Source: Ixodes scapularis
Taxonomy: Eukaryota > Arthropoda > Arachnida > Ixodida > Ixodidae
DNA: 64,000 nucleotides
Direction of reading: 5' to 3'
Assembly: GCF_016920785.2 (NCBI RefSeq)
Contig: NW_024609836.1
Location: 65,203,930 to 65,267,929, forward strand
Position numbers and translations under genes: made by a program. The notes under the pieces were generated by a model. The model had not been told where the DNA came from and ran no database searches. It saw only the letters and a list, made by a program, of their open reading frames with translations. Positions 31,924-42,458 of this stretch are shown piece after piece (the first letter of the stretch is position 1; the number at the start of each line of letters is the position of its first letter).

Positions 31924-34776
31924 TTAAATATGTAAAAATATATTACGCAACTCTTTAGTAGATATGGTTTCTATATTTCCATTTTCCTTTTCAAAGTTGT
32001 TTAGAAGTTTTGGAATTAAACACCGAAGCATTTGCTGCCCATAATTTGACCTGCATGTGGGAACCTTCCAATATTCATTATGGCGGGTCAAGTAAACCGT
32101 ATTATTTTTTTCTAATCTAACTATCTGGTTTAAAAGAACACTTTCCTTTTTAATTTCATTCTTAATGGTGAGTAAAAGTCTATAATCAGATAGCTTATGA
32201 ATTTTTAATATTTGCAGATTTCTAAACATATTCTCAGTGTGAGAGTCATAAGGCGCGTTGAAGATGGCTCTTAACATTTTTTTTTGAAGCAGATAAATTT
32301 TGTTCAGGTTGGATGCCGTTGTTGTGCCCCAGACAAGGTTACAATAACTGAGGAGTGAGTAAAACAAAGCATTGTACATAATTAATTTCACGCGAACTGG
32401 TAGAAATTGGCTGTGGCGATACGTTAAACCAACAACACGTGACAATTTGGACATCAAATAATTTACATGGCTATCCCATGACATATTTTCAGAAAAGAAG
32501 ACACCTAGTGTTTTAAAATTTTCCACGATCTCTATTGGACTTGAGCTAAATACTATACGCCTTGGCATAAAAATTTGTTTATTTTTTGGACGAAAGAAAA
32601 TAGCCTTTGTCTTTGCAGTGTTAATACTTAATCCATTTTCCTTTGCCCACGCCGCCAACCTTGACAAAGTAAAATTAACATCATCCGCAATTTCATCACT
32701 ATTTAAAGAGGAAATAAATATAATAGTGTCGTCTGCATAAATTACAAATTTAGCAACAGGGTCTATATTCACAATATCGTTTATATACAGGTTAAAAAGA
32801 AGGGGCCCTAAAATACTTCCCTGTGGGACCCCTGAAATAATACGCTTTCTATCAGAGGAATGACCACTAATGTTAATATATTGGAAGCGGTGACTCAAGT
32901 ATGATTTGAGAAGTGCTAACGGCAACCCTCGAATACCATAGTAATTTAGTTTGCAAAGCAGCATGTTATGATCCACGAAATCAAAGGCTTTTGTAAAATC
33001 TACGAACACGCCAACAACCGTTCTTTTTTCTTCAAAATTTTGTAATATATATTCTTTTTGGGATAAGAGGGCTGATTCCGTGGAACGATTTTTTCTGAAA
33101 CCAAACTGCGAAGATGAGAGTAAATCGTGCTTATTCGCAAATTGTACGAGACGGGACTGTATTACTTTTTCTAGGCCTTTAGAAAATAAGGGAAGAATTG
33201 AAATCGGTCGATAATTGCTGAAATTATTTTTATCTCCTTTCTTGTGAAGGACAGATACCTTCGCCAGTTGCATCGCCGTAGGAAATACTCCAGACGAAAA
33301 ACAAAGATTAAAAATATGGGTTACGTACGGCACTAATATATCAATAACGAACTTTAGTGGGCGTATTTGAAGATCATCGCAGTCGCAGCTAGAGCTGTTT
33401 TTTAATTGCATAAATGTAAAAAATACCTCAGCATCTGTGACAGGTTCAAGAAACATGGAATGGCTATTTCTGACTTCTATGTATCTGCAAGGATCAGTAT
33501 TAACGTTTGTTGTAGATAAATTCGCAAAATATTCGCTGAAAGCATTCGCTAAGGAAAGGCCACTTAGGTCCACACCGTTCCGGTTAATATTATCAACTGG
33601 CTGATGGCCTGAACCAAGGTTTAACACTGAATTTAATTTTTTCCAAACCAAGTCCGTACGACCATTTGTACCCCTAAACACCTTATCGTGATACTCAGCT
33701 TTAGCTGTACGCAATAATTTTGTTAGTTGGTTGCGATATATTTTAAAGGACCGTAGACTTTGCGGGTCTCTAGATTTAACGAATGATTGGTACATCGCGT
33801 TCTTTGTTTTAATTTTTTCAAGTAAATCAGGTGTTATCCACGGTTTCCTGATTTTTTTACTTGCCTTAAACATTTTGTACGGAAAATGACGACTGTAAAT
33901 GCTTTTAAATAGTTTTAGGAAATGTCCATAGACTTCGTCTACATCTTCTGAACCAAACATATCACACCAATTAGTATCTGCAATTTCTTGTCTGAAGGCA
34001 TTCAACCTTCCGGTGGTTATATGTTGAAACGGGTATGATACATTATTTCTATTTTGTTTAGGGTTCCTAGTTTTCAAACACATGAATATTGGAAGGTGAT
34101 CACTTAAATGGTAGCTTATAACTCCGGATTTTATATTTTCACTATCGGCGTTACTGATAAAAAGATCAATTAATGTTTCAGAGCTTACAGTAACTCTAGT
34201 TGGAATATTTATTGTGTTCATACACCCATTGGTTTCTGTGATCATATTCATTTCTCTCTTCAGTGCAGTATCTTTCAGCATGTCAATATTAAAATCCCCA
34301 CCGTAAATTACGGTATAACCATTATCATTGACAAAACGAAGGTATGTGTTGAAAAATTCCAAAAAGTTCTCACTATTGCCATCTGGAGGCCGATAAAACA
34401 CGCTTATGATTACACATTTCGCGCGCACTGTTAATACTTCGAAGTCCCGTGTAATACATGAATAATCTGACAATAGTTCACAGTTAATTGTGTCTTTAAT
34501 TAGTAGACATACTCCGCCACCTCGGCGAGATGTGCGATTTAACGAAAAGCTGACGTATCCAGGAAGTTTCAAAACATCACTATCATTACGATACCACGTT
34601 TCTGATAACATTACTACGTCAAACAAAAAAGGAACCTGATTAAAAAACACTTCGAAATCTATATTCTTATTTTTAGCAGATTGGGCATTCACATGAAAAT
34701 ATTTCGTGAAAGCATGGCGTTCAGTACCAAGATATGCCTCAAGGTCACATGGAAGTAAACAATCATGACCAAGCAT
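31924..34776 (-). CDS. LINE ORF2: AP endonuclease-reverse transcriptase, 950 aa
   Basis: The protein nicks chromosomal DNA and reverse-transcribes LINE RNA at the nick. Residues about 25-235 form an APE-type endonuclease with FHVNAQS (Asn30), LSETW (Glu59), GGDFN (about 159-163) and a terminal SDHLPI (about 225-230). The reverse transcriptase spans about 490-770 with NYRPIS (521-526), FVDFTKAFDFVDH (Asp593), SGVPQGSILGPLLF (648-661) and the YADD box (680-683). The C-terminal region has the CR1/L2-like thumb and tail. No stop or frameshift interrupts it and all key catalytic residues I can check are present. The start codon follows the ORF1 stop by 51 bases, so translation probably depends on reinitiation. 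It lacks the RNase H domain found in I-clade elements. Confidence 0.93.
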   Translation of the reverse strand: MLGHDCLLPCDLEAYLGTERHAFTKYFHVNAQSAKNKNIDFEVFFNQVPFLFDVVMLSETWYRNDSDVLKLPGYVSFSLNRTSRRGGGVCLLIKDTINCELLSDYSCITRDFEVLTVRAKCVIISVFYRPPDGNSENFLEFFNTYLRFVNDNGYTVIYGGDFNIDMLKDTALKREMNMITETNGCMNTINIPTRVTVSSETLIDLFISNADSENIKSGVISYHLSDHLPIFMCLKTRNPKQNRNNVSYPFQHITTGRLNAFRQEIADTNWCDMFGSEDVDEVYGHFLKLFKSIYSRHFPYKMFKASKKIRKPWITPDLLEKIKTKNAMYQSFVKSRDPQSLRSFKIYRNQLTKLLRTAKAEYHDKVFRGTNGRTDLVWKKLNSVLNLGSGHQPVDNINRNGVDLSGLSLANAFSEYFANLSTTNVNTDPCRYIEVRNSHSMFLEPVTDAEVFFTFMQLKNSSSCDCDDLQIRPLKFVIDILVPYVTHIFNLCFSSGVFPTAMQLAKVSVLHKKGDKNNFSNYRPISILPLFSKGLEKVIQSRLVQFANKHDLLSSSQFGFRKNRSTESALLSQKEYILQNFEEKRTVVGVFVDFTKAFDFVDHNMLLCKLNYYGIRGLPLALLKSYLSHRFQYINISGHSSDRKRIISGVPQGSILGPLLFNLYINDIVNIDPVAKFVIYADDTIIFISSLNSDEIADDVNFTLSRLAAWAKENGLSINTAKTKAIFFRPKNKQIFMPRRIVFSSSPIEIVENFKTLGVFFSENMSWDSHVNYLMSKLSRVVGLTYRHSQFLPVRVKLIMYNALFYSLLSYCNLVWGTTTASNLNKIYLLQKKMLRAIFNAPYDSHTENMFRNLQILKIHKLSDYRLLLTIKNEIKKESVLLNQIVRLEKNNTVYLTRHNEYWKVPTCRSNYGQQMLRCLIPKLLNNFEKENGNIETISTKELRNIFLHI

Positions 34777-34827
34777 TAAAACGATAAACGACCAAGTGAA
34801 CTTTCAAAGAAGGGAAAAAAAATATTA

Positions 34828-35727
34828 CTACAGCTTTCGCAGGTCATCCTCACATCTGACAACAGCTGCGCGCTCGCCCACCCCACGCCTGACAAGAATT
34901 TTTCCATTTTGGTGCCATACGAACTGATAAGACCTTTGCTTTGCCCATTCTTTTGTGATCCAGAGAAGTGCCTTGTTTTGTTTGGTTAAGTTTTCTAAAA
35001 TATAAATACTTCGCTGACCGCGTGCAAGTTTTTTTTTATTCCGAAGCCACTCGTCGCGTTTTTCTTGTTGTGCAAAACGTATGATAATTCCGGGAACTTT
35101 GTCGGACTTCGATGGCATTCTGTGAAGAGCTACTACGTCACTTGCCTCGAGCGCTGGTAACTCGAGTTTCTGTGCTACCTCGTTTACTTTCGTCATCAGG
35201 TTTTCATTTTCAGCTGGTGTAACATTGTGAATTTCCAGATTTAAACGCCTGCTGCGCCATTCAAGGTCATGTAGGCCCGACTTCAGTGCCTGCATTTCCG
35301 TTGTGTTATCAGCATTCTCAAGGCATTCCACGCGCTTTTTTAGATCATTAATTTCCTGACCTTGGTTTCGCACTTCTCCCAGTAGCTCTTGATAGTCTTT
35401 CGACATAACTTGAATCGATTGGTCGATGCTGTCAACCGTTTCCTTAAGACCTAGAAGGCTCTCTAGCTTGGCGTTTATGCTGACAAGCATGCTTGGTATA
35501 TCAAGGGTAGTTTCCTTGCTGGCACTTCTCTTTTTTGCAGTTACACATGACGGGCACCGCCAATTTTTACGAAGACAGTCACCCTTCGATTTACTAGTTG
35601 GTCGTTGAACACCCGAGCAATCTCCAAGGTGGTAAGAAAATTTGCACTCAACACATGTCACGAAAACCCCATCACCCGGCAATGCCTGATCACACGCCAA
35701 ACAGGTCTCGTGCTGGGCGCCAGCCAT
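34828..35727 (-). CDS. LINE ORF1: PHD-finger, coiled-coil RNA-binding protein, 299 aa
   Basis: The N-terminus has a Cys4-His-Cys3 PHD-like zinc finger: C9-C12, C25-C28, H33-C37 and C58-C61. A predicted coiled coil follows at about residues 85-140 (ESLLGLKETVDSIDQSIQVM). The next part (about 150-235) resembles the RRM-like and C-terminal domains of type-2 LINE ORF1 proteins, with WRSRRLNLEIHN and GIIIRFAQQEKRDEWLRNKK. Such proteins trimerise, bind the element RNA and act as chaperones. PHD fingers occur in CR1-group ORF1s. The frame is intact, starts MAGAQHE, and lies just after the 5' UTR monomers. Confidence 0.88.
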   Translation of the reverse strand: MAGAQHETCLACDQALPGDGVFVTCVECKFSYHLGDCSGVQRPTSKSKGDCLRKNWRCPSCVTAKKRSASKETTLDIPSMLVSINAKLESLLGLKETVDSIDQSIQVMSKDYQELLGEVRNQGQEINDLKKRVECLENADNTTEMQALKSGLHDLEWRSRRLNLEIHNVTPAENENLMTKVNEVAQKLELPALEASDVVALHRMPSKSDKVPGIIIRFAQQEKRDEWLRNKKKLARGQRSIYILENLTKQNKALLWITKEWAKQRSYQFVWHQNGKILVRRGVGERAAVVRCEDDLRKL

Positions 35728-35837
35728 ATTACTGTATCAGTTTCATAATAGGCATAAAAGGCTATTCAATAACGCTAAGTGTTGCAGTCGGCGGCAAAAG
35801 CATGCAAAATCTAGGACATAGCAGGAATAACGCTCAC

Positions 35838-36445
35838 CTGTAGGTAGAAAAAACGCAGTTTTACACACTGTACGAAACGTTTGCCGCCGACTGCGAGGAC
35901 TGTTGTGGCGGGTGCGCTTTTATCTCCGGAGAGGGTGCCGAAAACTGCGCCGAGACACTGCGATCCTTGCGGCGGGCTGATAGCGTAGCTGTGGGCAGGA
36001 TGACATTGTCAGTGAAGACAGCCTCGCATCTTGTTTGGTACGCAGTTGACGAGGAATCGGTCTGGTCGAGGCGCAGAGGTGTGCTTCCACGGTAGATCAC
36101 AGCGCATCGGAAACTGTAGGTAGAAAAAACGCAGTTTTACACACTGTACGAAACGTTTGCCGCCGACTGCGAGGACTGTTGTGGCGGGTGCGCTTTTATC
36201 TCCGGAGAGGGTGCCGAAAACTGCGCCGAGACACTGCGATCCTTGCGGCGGGCTGATAGCGTAGCTGTGGGCAGGATGACTTGTCAGTGAAGACAGCCTC
36301 GCATCTTGTTTGGTACGCAGTTGACGAGGAATCGGTCTGGTCGAGGCGCAGAGGTGTGCTTCCACGGTAGATCACAGCGCATCGGAAACTGTAGGTAGAA
36401 AAAACGCAGTTTTACACACTGTACGAAACGTTTGCCGCCGACTGC
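35838..36445 (-). repeat. Tandem 5' UTR monomers of the LINE
   Basis: Two complete units (35841-36116, 276 bp, and 36117-36391, 275 bp) and a truncated third (36392-36445) start with TAGGTAGAAAAAACGCAG on the plus strand. I see a single-base deletion (GATGACATTG against GATGACTTG) as the only difference between the full units. Relative to the element they lie upstream of ORF1, the position of promoter monomers in rodent L1. The truncated outer unit marks the probable 5' insertion end. Confidence 0.9.
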
Positions 36446-36514
36446 GACTGTCTTGGACGCAGTTTCCGCGAGTTGCATAACGTGTTGACCATTCTAACAT
36501 CGTTCGCGTGGTTC

Positions 36515-36895
36515 CGCAATCCGGAGACTGCCATCTTAGGCGGAGCGTACGTAGCGCTGATTGCACTGCTCCGGAACTTTACTTTTTGTAACGGCTTCGT
36601 TTGCTCGATTAACAAAATTAGGGGTAAAAAGGTCAATGCAACGGAGATGTTCCGCATGTTTGGACTGGGAAACGGAATTACAGCAGCTTCGCTGCCGTTG
36701 AAGTTCAATTAACGGAATAGCGTTTATTAGAAAAACGCGCGCGACGTGCTCGAAAAACGAAACCGAAAGAAGAGGAGACGAGAGGACGGAACCTTTCTCC
36801 CGTCTGCCTGAAGAAGGAGAAAAACGTCTCGTTCCTCCCTCCATTTCGTGTCCCTTTGGGGGCACGTCAGAAGAGGAAGACGAGCCGTTGCTACC
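36515..36895 (+). repeat. Dispersed repeat, copy B
   Basis: This is the collinear copy of 853-1250 (see that entry for the shared blocks). It begins about 70 bases beyond the 5' end of the LINE. Neither copy has a conserved full-length reading frame. Confidence 0.7.
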
Positions 36896-37599
36896 TGTTT
36901 TATACTTTTTTACATACTGTGTAAGCTTACGAGCACTCCAGTTTGAATAAATCCGAAGTTAAACAGGGTATTACCGAAGAATCATGCAAGTGGTTTCTAG
37001 CTATTTTTAGCCTCCATTACCAACGCGGGAAGTGGTGTTCGATGCTGTAGTAATACGATAAAAATATTGTGATGCTTCTTCATCGTCGTCATCGGGCACA
37101 ATCATTATCAACGTCGATGGCCTGTGCTGCCCGAAAGGGCAGCGAGTGTCAGTTCAAACAGACACCGTAGTGACTAGTCGCAGGATCTCTGTGTTTTTCG
37201 CGATGCCACTATTACAGCATTCCCATTATTTATAATGTGAAAGTTAAATCTGGAAGTTTGAGCACGATGTATTTTTCTTGGTGACGACATTGCAATAAAC
37301 CAATGAAGAACCGACACGACAAGTGCGCGCAAGCACCACTGACGATGCTCGATGTTGGTGAGGAAGCCGGAAATTTGAATCGAATTATCAAGATGTAAAC
37401 ACTCCGACGATTTACGGGTGCTGCATACGATGATGCGAGAGAGAGCTACGTACCACATCGCACAAAAAGCAGACCAGACACGTGTACTTTTGCATCCAGT
37501 CCTGCCTCTGGACACTATAATAATGTCATTCTACCAAATCCGCTATCATAACGTCATACTTTTGTTTCCTACTCACTGGCGATCCACTCAATACAGCCT
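36896..37599. other. No gene recognised
   Basis: Short frames only. A small hairpin, GCTGCCCGAAAGGGCAGC, occurs at about 37125-37142. Confidence 0.4.
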
Positions 37600-37602
37600 T
37601 TA

Positions 37603-37783
37603 AGTGCCGTTCACACATATGCAACCGAGTAAACCGAGAGAGACCAGACCGGTCTTTAGGCCTCGTGCGACGTCTTAGGACCTGCTCCGCTGCAGCGGAG
37701 CTGGTCCTAAGAAGTCGCACGAGGCTTAAAAGTCGGTCTGGTCTCTCTCGGTCTTACTCGGTTGGATATATGTGAACGGGCAT
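37603..37783. mobile_element. Foldback MITE, TTA-flanked (Harbinger-like)
   Basis: The element is one long imperfect palindrome with tips AGTGCCGTTCACA and TGTGAACGGGCAT, inner blocks CGAGAGAGACCAGACCG and CGGTCTGGTCTCTCTCGG, and a centre CTCCGCTGCAGCGGAG. It is flanked by TTA at 37600-37602 and 37784-37786. A TTA duplication suggests the PIF/Harbinger superfamily. Confidence 0.75.
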
Positions 37784-37786
37784 TTA

Positions 37787-38191
37787 GTTTTATCATTTTT
37801 TCAGTGCCCGTCTATGTAGTCTCCTATTTACTTCTGCTTCTGAGTCCCCCTTTGACTTCATATTCAATACCTATAAAAATAGAGGGATGACTTAGACTCA
37901 TCTCCTTCATAACTTTTCTCCCTTTCTTTTTCATATTCTGTGCTTCTGGTTCATAGGTTTCTTCTTCTTCCGCTCTTATTAAGCAGTTTTAGAATAGTGC
38001 ACGAAAAAGCTTTGCGTAAGTAAATACTGTCGTCGCCACTGAGGTACGCGGCGAACACTTACCACGTTATTCGCTTTGCGTGCGCTAGTTTTTGAAATTA
38101 ACGTGCGTACGCAAAAAGTGTTTGCGTTTCTCCGAGGTGGATTCGTGAAGCGCAAGAAGCTCAGTAGAGACAACACAAGCATAGTTAAAAC
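37787..38191. other. No gene recognised
   Basis: Pyrimidine-rich and AT-rich sequence leading to the GC-rich open frame at 38192. Confidence 0.35.
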
Positions 38192-38529
38192 ATGGCGGCT
38201 GCCAGCACCGCGGCGGCGACCACTTTGGCGGTCGACTTGAGCGTGACGTCGGCGGCCTCCTTGCGACTGCGATTTTCAATACAGGACGAAATTGCAGCCC
38301 TACGGGAGGTGCACGTCACAAACGCTTTAGAAAGCCCAGCAAGGTGGGTAACGATCGCCAGCACCTTGCTGCTTGCGACGCGCGTATGTTTCTCGATGAA
38401 TGCAGCGAAGGTACGATGTGCGAAGGTCGGTACACAAGGCCTCTTTCCGAGGCGGCGCAAGCGGTCGGACACCACCGGTCGACCGTTCACGTTCTATTTT
38501 CAAATGTTAACAACTGAAGTGTTACTTAG

Positions 38530-38530
<1 letters not shown>
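38192..38530 (+). pseudogene. Possible Myb/SANT-like exon fragment
   Basis: An open frame starting MAAASTAAATTLAVDLS leads into FSIQDEIAALREVHVTNALE and RWVTIASTLLLAT. This looks like the first helices of a Myb/SANT-type DNA-binding domain found in transposon-derived arthropod proteins. After about 38415 the pattern decays and the frame runs into a (TA)n microsatellite, so it is an exon fragment or a pseudogene. The GC-rich, alanine-rich start near an AACATGGC context is a reasonable initiation site. The similarity is weak and from memory. Confidence 0.3.

Positions 38531-38533
<3 letters not shown>

Positions 38534-38587
<54 letters not shown>
38534..38587. repeat. (AT)n microsatellite
   Basis: An uninterrupted run of alternating A and T of about 54 bases. 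Confidence 0.95.
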
Positions 38588-38592
<5 letters not shown>

Positions 38593-41210
38593 TTCACAAG
38601 TTAAAGCATAATGTGTGTGAAATAAAAATTGTTACACTATATCCTGGTAGCGTTGCAGGCGCAAGATTATTGTGTTTTGGCGTCGCGGCGGCGATACGCC
38701 ATCTTAAAACCGTCTTGTGCAGCGTGCGCTAACGCAAGCGCTAAGTTTCTCGCTAGCGTGCGCTACAATTGCGTAGGTTATCCTAAAGCTCCATTTAGGA
38801 AAATCTTTTTCACCTCGACGGAACAATACATTTTAGCTCAAGCCGTAAGGCTAAATCCACCCTTCTATTTGTTTATAACTTAACGTCTTTCTCACCTCTT
38901 CGGCTTTATATGTTTGTTACATTGTAATTAATTTCTTGTATTCATTTTTGAGATTAGAAAGTTAGACCTCCTGCAATGAATGTTTGTCTCCGTCAAAGTT
39001 ATTGATATTTTACAATTTATTTCTAAAATGATTTTCGTTTTTTTGCCATTATTATAAGTATTATAAGGTTTATTATCTGGAAAGACGAGAAATAAATACA
39101 CTGAAAATTGTCGGTACAATTTTTTTTATTTTGTTATGAAAGTGGATACCTGGCGCTGATCAGAGTGCGTTCAATTAACCCTTTAAGCTTCGAAGAATTT
39201 GCATTTGTTTACATATCTTATCTTAGTGAACGTATCTTTTTATTCAATATAGTCTGCAGCATCTTCATAACACCTTAATCAGCCGAAGTTTCCAAATTTG
39301 CTTTCACTTAAACAAACAATTAGTGAGTGGTGGTTAGTTTTGTGGTATTGCTTGGTTCGATTACGACGGCCGCGCATCAGGCTTTCTTCTCTTTACTCTT
39401 CCTCCTTTCCTGTTTCATAAGCGTTTATTAAATCCTTGATTTGTTCCTTATTTTTGTTAAAAAACTCTGTTGGGTACCTGAAATAGACAAGAAACAAATG
39501 TAGTCTTACCTGGTGGAGAAATGATCTCTGCCGCCCTCCCTTTTAGTTTTGCGTTCAAGTATTCTTGTAACTTTGCACTACGTATACGGAATGCACTATC
39601 CAGGTTTTTTCATTATGAAGGTAACCATGAAAAGAGTTTGAGGCAGCCAGTTAAAGTTTAAACGAAGACATCTTTGTAATTCAAAACAAAGATATCATTT
39701 CAATTAAAGTTGTAACAACATTACGCTGCTGAGTGCACCATCCAATAAATACCACATAAAATTGGCATGGTGTAGTTTAAAAAGTTATGAACTGGCAATG
39801 AAAATTTTAAGCTCTATAATGCGATGGAAAGCCCATGTAACGGTCTTTTTTTTACCAAATAATGCCTGATGACACAAACTTATAGTTTTTGTACACCATA
39901 TATTTTAATGCTCTGGTCACACTATAAACTCGGTAACCTATAGCGTAACTTCGAAAGAAGAGTACGCTATAACATAAGCATTGCAACGACAATCGTTTTG
40001 ATGTTTAAATTATTTTCGTCAAGACTCTAGGTTTCATGGCCCAAATTGAAAGCGACATAGACGATATATAAGTTACTTGAATGGCCACCGGCGCGTAACC
40101 TCTAGGGAGTAACCTATAAAATGCGCGGTAAACGATATTGTCCTTACTGTAACCCAGAGTCAAACGTTTACATCTTTTTCGTTCCAAAAAAAAAAAAAAA
40201 AAAATGGAGGAAAAAGGGGGGTTAAGGCGTATCAGAGGGAGAGTGAGTTCAGCGAATTCCGAAACTATGTCTTGTCACCACAACACGTGCTCTCGACTTC
40301 CTCGGCGCCACGACATCGGCCAATCGGCGCTTTCACAGGTGTGCACACCGTTGGCTTGCACGTGCGGTCATGGCGGTGACGGCACTTGAGGTACTCAGTC
40401 CTTTTGTGCGGTCTTCCTTCATACAATGCGCTCCTGGGGGTCACCAGGGTCACTCCAACAAAAAAGGACGTCTGGAGAATCTGTATGTATGGTTTACATC
40501 GGGGAAGCTGCTTAGTTAACAACTTGTTGCCCGCTGATGAAACGTGGCTGTCGTCAACACGGACTTATTGGCGCACGGAATGTAGGGTAGCTTGGGTGAG
40601 TAGATGTTTCATCCCCTCCTCAGACGCGATTGGCTAAAGCTACTTTCTAAGCTTCGCTGTTGGAACTTCAGTCTGCTGCGGGAACATAAGAATATATGCC
40701 ACGACTTTGGCTTTATGTTTATATATACTAATAGTTACAAAGATTCAGGTTACAATGGACCTTATAAAATAGAGTCATACTAAAATTCGAAAATGTGCAC
40801 CTATGCCATAGATTACCGAGCTTAGAGTGTACTATCATTAGGACTTGTTGTTTACTTACAAAATAGAGTTAAATCATTAGCAGTAAAAATAATGCAGGCA
40901 AGAGTTCCTACCCTAAGTATTCCAGATTTTCAGTACCTGCCAGGGCTTTTAATTGCTAAATGAATCCCCTAATGTGCTTCATTTCTAATTCACCATTTCA
41001 ATATTTAACTTTGTGCTTTTATACCAACTCATGAGAACGATTTACACCAAGAGGAGATAAGGGTCAAAGTAAAAAAAAAAGGATAATTAACAATTCAGTC
41101 ACCTCAAATTCACAAAATGTGGTTTGCGGTGTTACAGTGAAAAATCACAAATAGCGTTTGCATCATCTCACGCGTTTCAAGTGGAAACGGGTTCGGTAGC
41201 AAGTTATCTC
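38588..41210. other. Intergenic, no gene recognised
   Basis: About 2.6 kb, mostly AT-rich. A poly(A) run lies at about 40187-40203. A GC-richer block at about 40204-40640 has short frames on both strands but no domain, and could be a processed or SINE-like insertion given the adjacent A-run. Confidence 0.4.
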
Positions 41211-41213
41211 TAA

Positions 41214-42142
41214 TGGTGAATTCCGCTCGCAGATCTCGAGCGCTCCAAAAGCGCTCCATTTGGAGCGCGCATATTCCGCTCGCAGATCTGGCTCAAGTTG
41301 GTCATCTTGCGCTCGTAGATCTCTGGCAGCGCCCGCTCCACGGAGCGCCCCAAACTCCGCCGAACTTGCACTGCGGGGTTTCACAGATCTTTCCGGAAAT
41401 TGACAGAGCGGCCCACGTGATTTCCGTCTAAATCGGCGGTGCGCATGCGCGGCGAGGTTGGAGAGATCGGCGGGCCGGTCGGGTCGTGGAGTTGGAACTG
41501 TGCGAGTGCGACGGTTGTTTACTCTGGATTGTGACGGCTCGAACGCTTCTACTTCGCGTAGATCAGGGATAAAAAGCCGGGAATGTGGAGCGTGGCAAAT
41601 CTTAAGCGCTGACATCTGTGAATGCGAGAGGAAGAACGCGAAAAAGAACGACAGAAAAGCCGGAGGAAGACGCAAGGTTAGGCCTATTCATTCTGCAGCC
41701 AGTGATTGTTTACCTCTGAGTTTATTAAAGTCGTACTACAAATCTGAACTCCACCGCTGGCAATCGCTGTCCGTGCCCCGCCGCTTCGAGGCGGCCGAAA
41801 GGTATGTGACGGTGCCGAACGCGGACTTCTTCGTTATTTGTGACATGGGCGCCGTGGTACGTATAATTCCGCCCGGCCTGTGTCGCGTGTTACTTCTGCA
41901 GCTAAGCAGTGACAGTCGTCACTGGTCGTTGGAAAGATCAGCCGGCTGAGGCGTTGGGGGACTGGTCAAGTTCGAGCAGCGGCCATTTTCTACGGCGGAG
42001 GGAGAAGGGGTGTGGGGAAAAGTCGCTCTAAAAATGCAAGTTTATCTTCCCCTCGTCGATTCGGAGCGGGTCCCACGGAGCGGAATTTTGCCTCCCTCGC
42101 GGATTTTGGAAGGCGCTCCAGATCTACGAGTGGAATTCACCA
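41214..42142. mobile_element. 929-bp DNA element with TAA target duplication
   Basis: The ends TGGTGAATTCCGCTCG and, reverse-complemented, TGGTGAATTCCACTCG begin about 35 bp of inverted similarity that also includes AGATCT and GAGCGC. The flanks are TAA at 41211-41213 and 42143-42145, the target type of PIF/Harbinger. The motif ATTCCGCTCGCAGATCT recurs at 41219 and about 41275, making subterminal repeats. The interior frame at 41458-41949 has no recognised transposase domain, so it is probably non-autonomous. Confidence 0.75.
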
Positions 42143-42458
42143 TAACCCATCTTACATCCTCGCATTACCCAAGGGTCCAGAGGTAGAAAGGAGCACCGCA
42201 CTCCGCTCCTATGGTCTGCGGGTTTTTTTTTTTTTTTTTTTGCTTTCTGAGTTTCGGTATGGCACTTTAGACATCCTAATATCGTGATTGAGAAACCCAC
42301 AGAAAAAAAGTTTGGTATTCCAAATTATTGAAACTGGTGCCATGATTATAGAATTTCATCTTCTAATTATAGCATTTTATTGATTCTGACTAACTTTCAA
42401 TCTCCTGTTTGCGAAACACTAGGAATGAATCATCTATTAACTTAAGAAATTGACTCAT
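42143..42458. other. Spacer with T-run
   Basis: Includes a run of 18 or more T (about 42222-42241). No gene is seen. Confidence 0.5.

Larger units (their letters stand above)
31705..36445 (-). mobile_element. Full-length CR1-like LINE
   Basis: The minus-strand element runs from a tandem-repeat 5' UTR (36445-35728) through ORF1 (35727-34828) and ORF2 (34776-31924) to a 3' UTR ending in AATAAAG and an (ATT)n tail (31726-31705). Both ORFs are uninterrupted and in the same frame, separated by 51 bases. The endonuclease, reverse transcriptase and PHD-bearing ORF1 place it in the CR1/Jockey group, and there is no RNase H domain. No clear target-site duplication was found. The right flank after 36445 is unrelated sequence. 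Confidence 0.85.

Noticed and set aside
41458..41949. 163-codon frame inside the TAA-flanked element
   Set aside because: No transposase or Myb motif; frames are open on both strands because of GC content.
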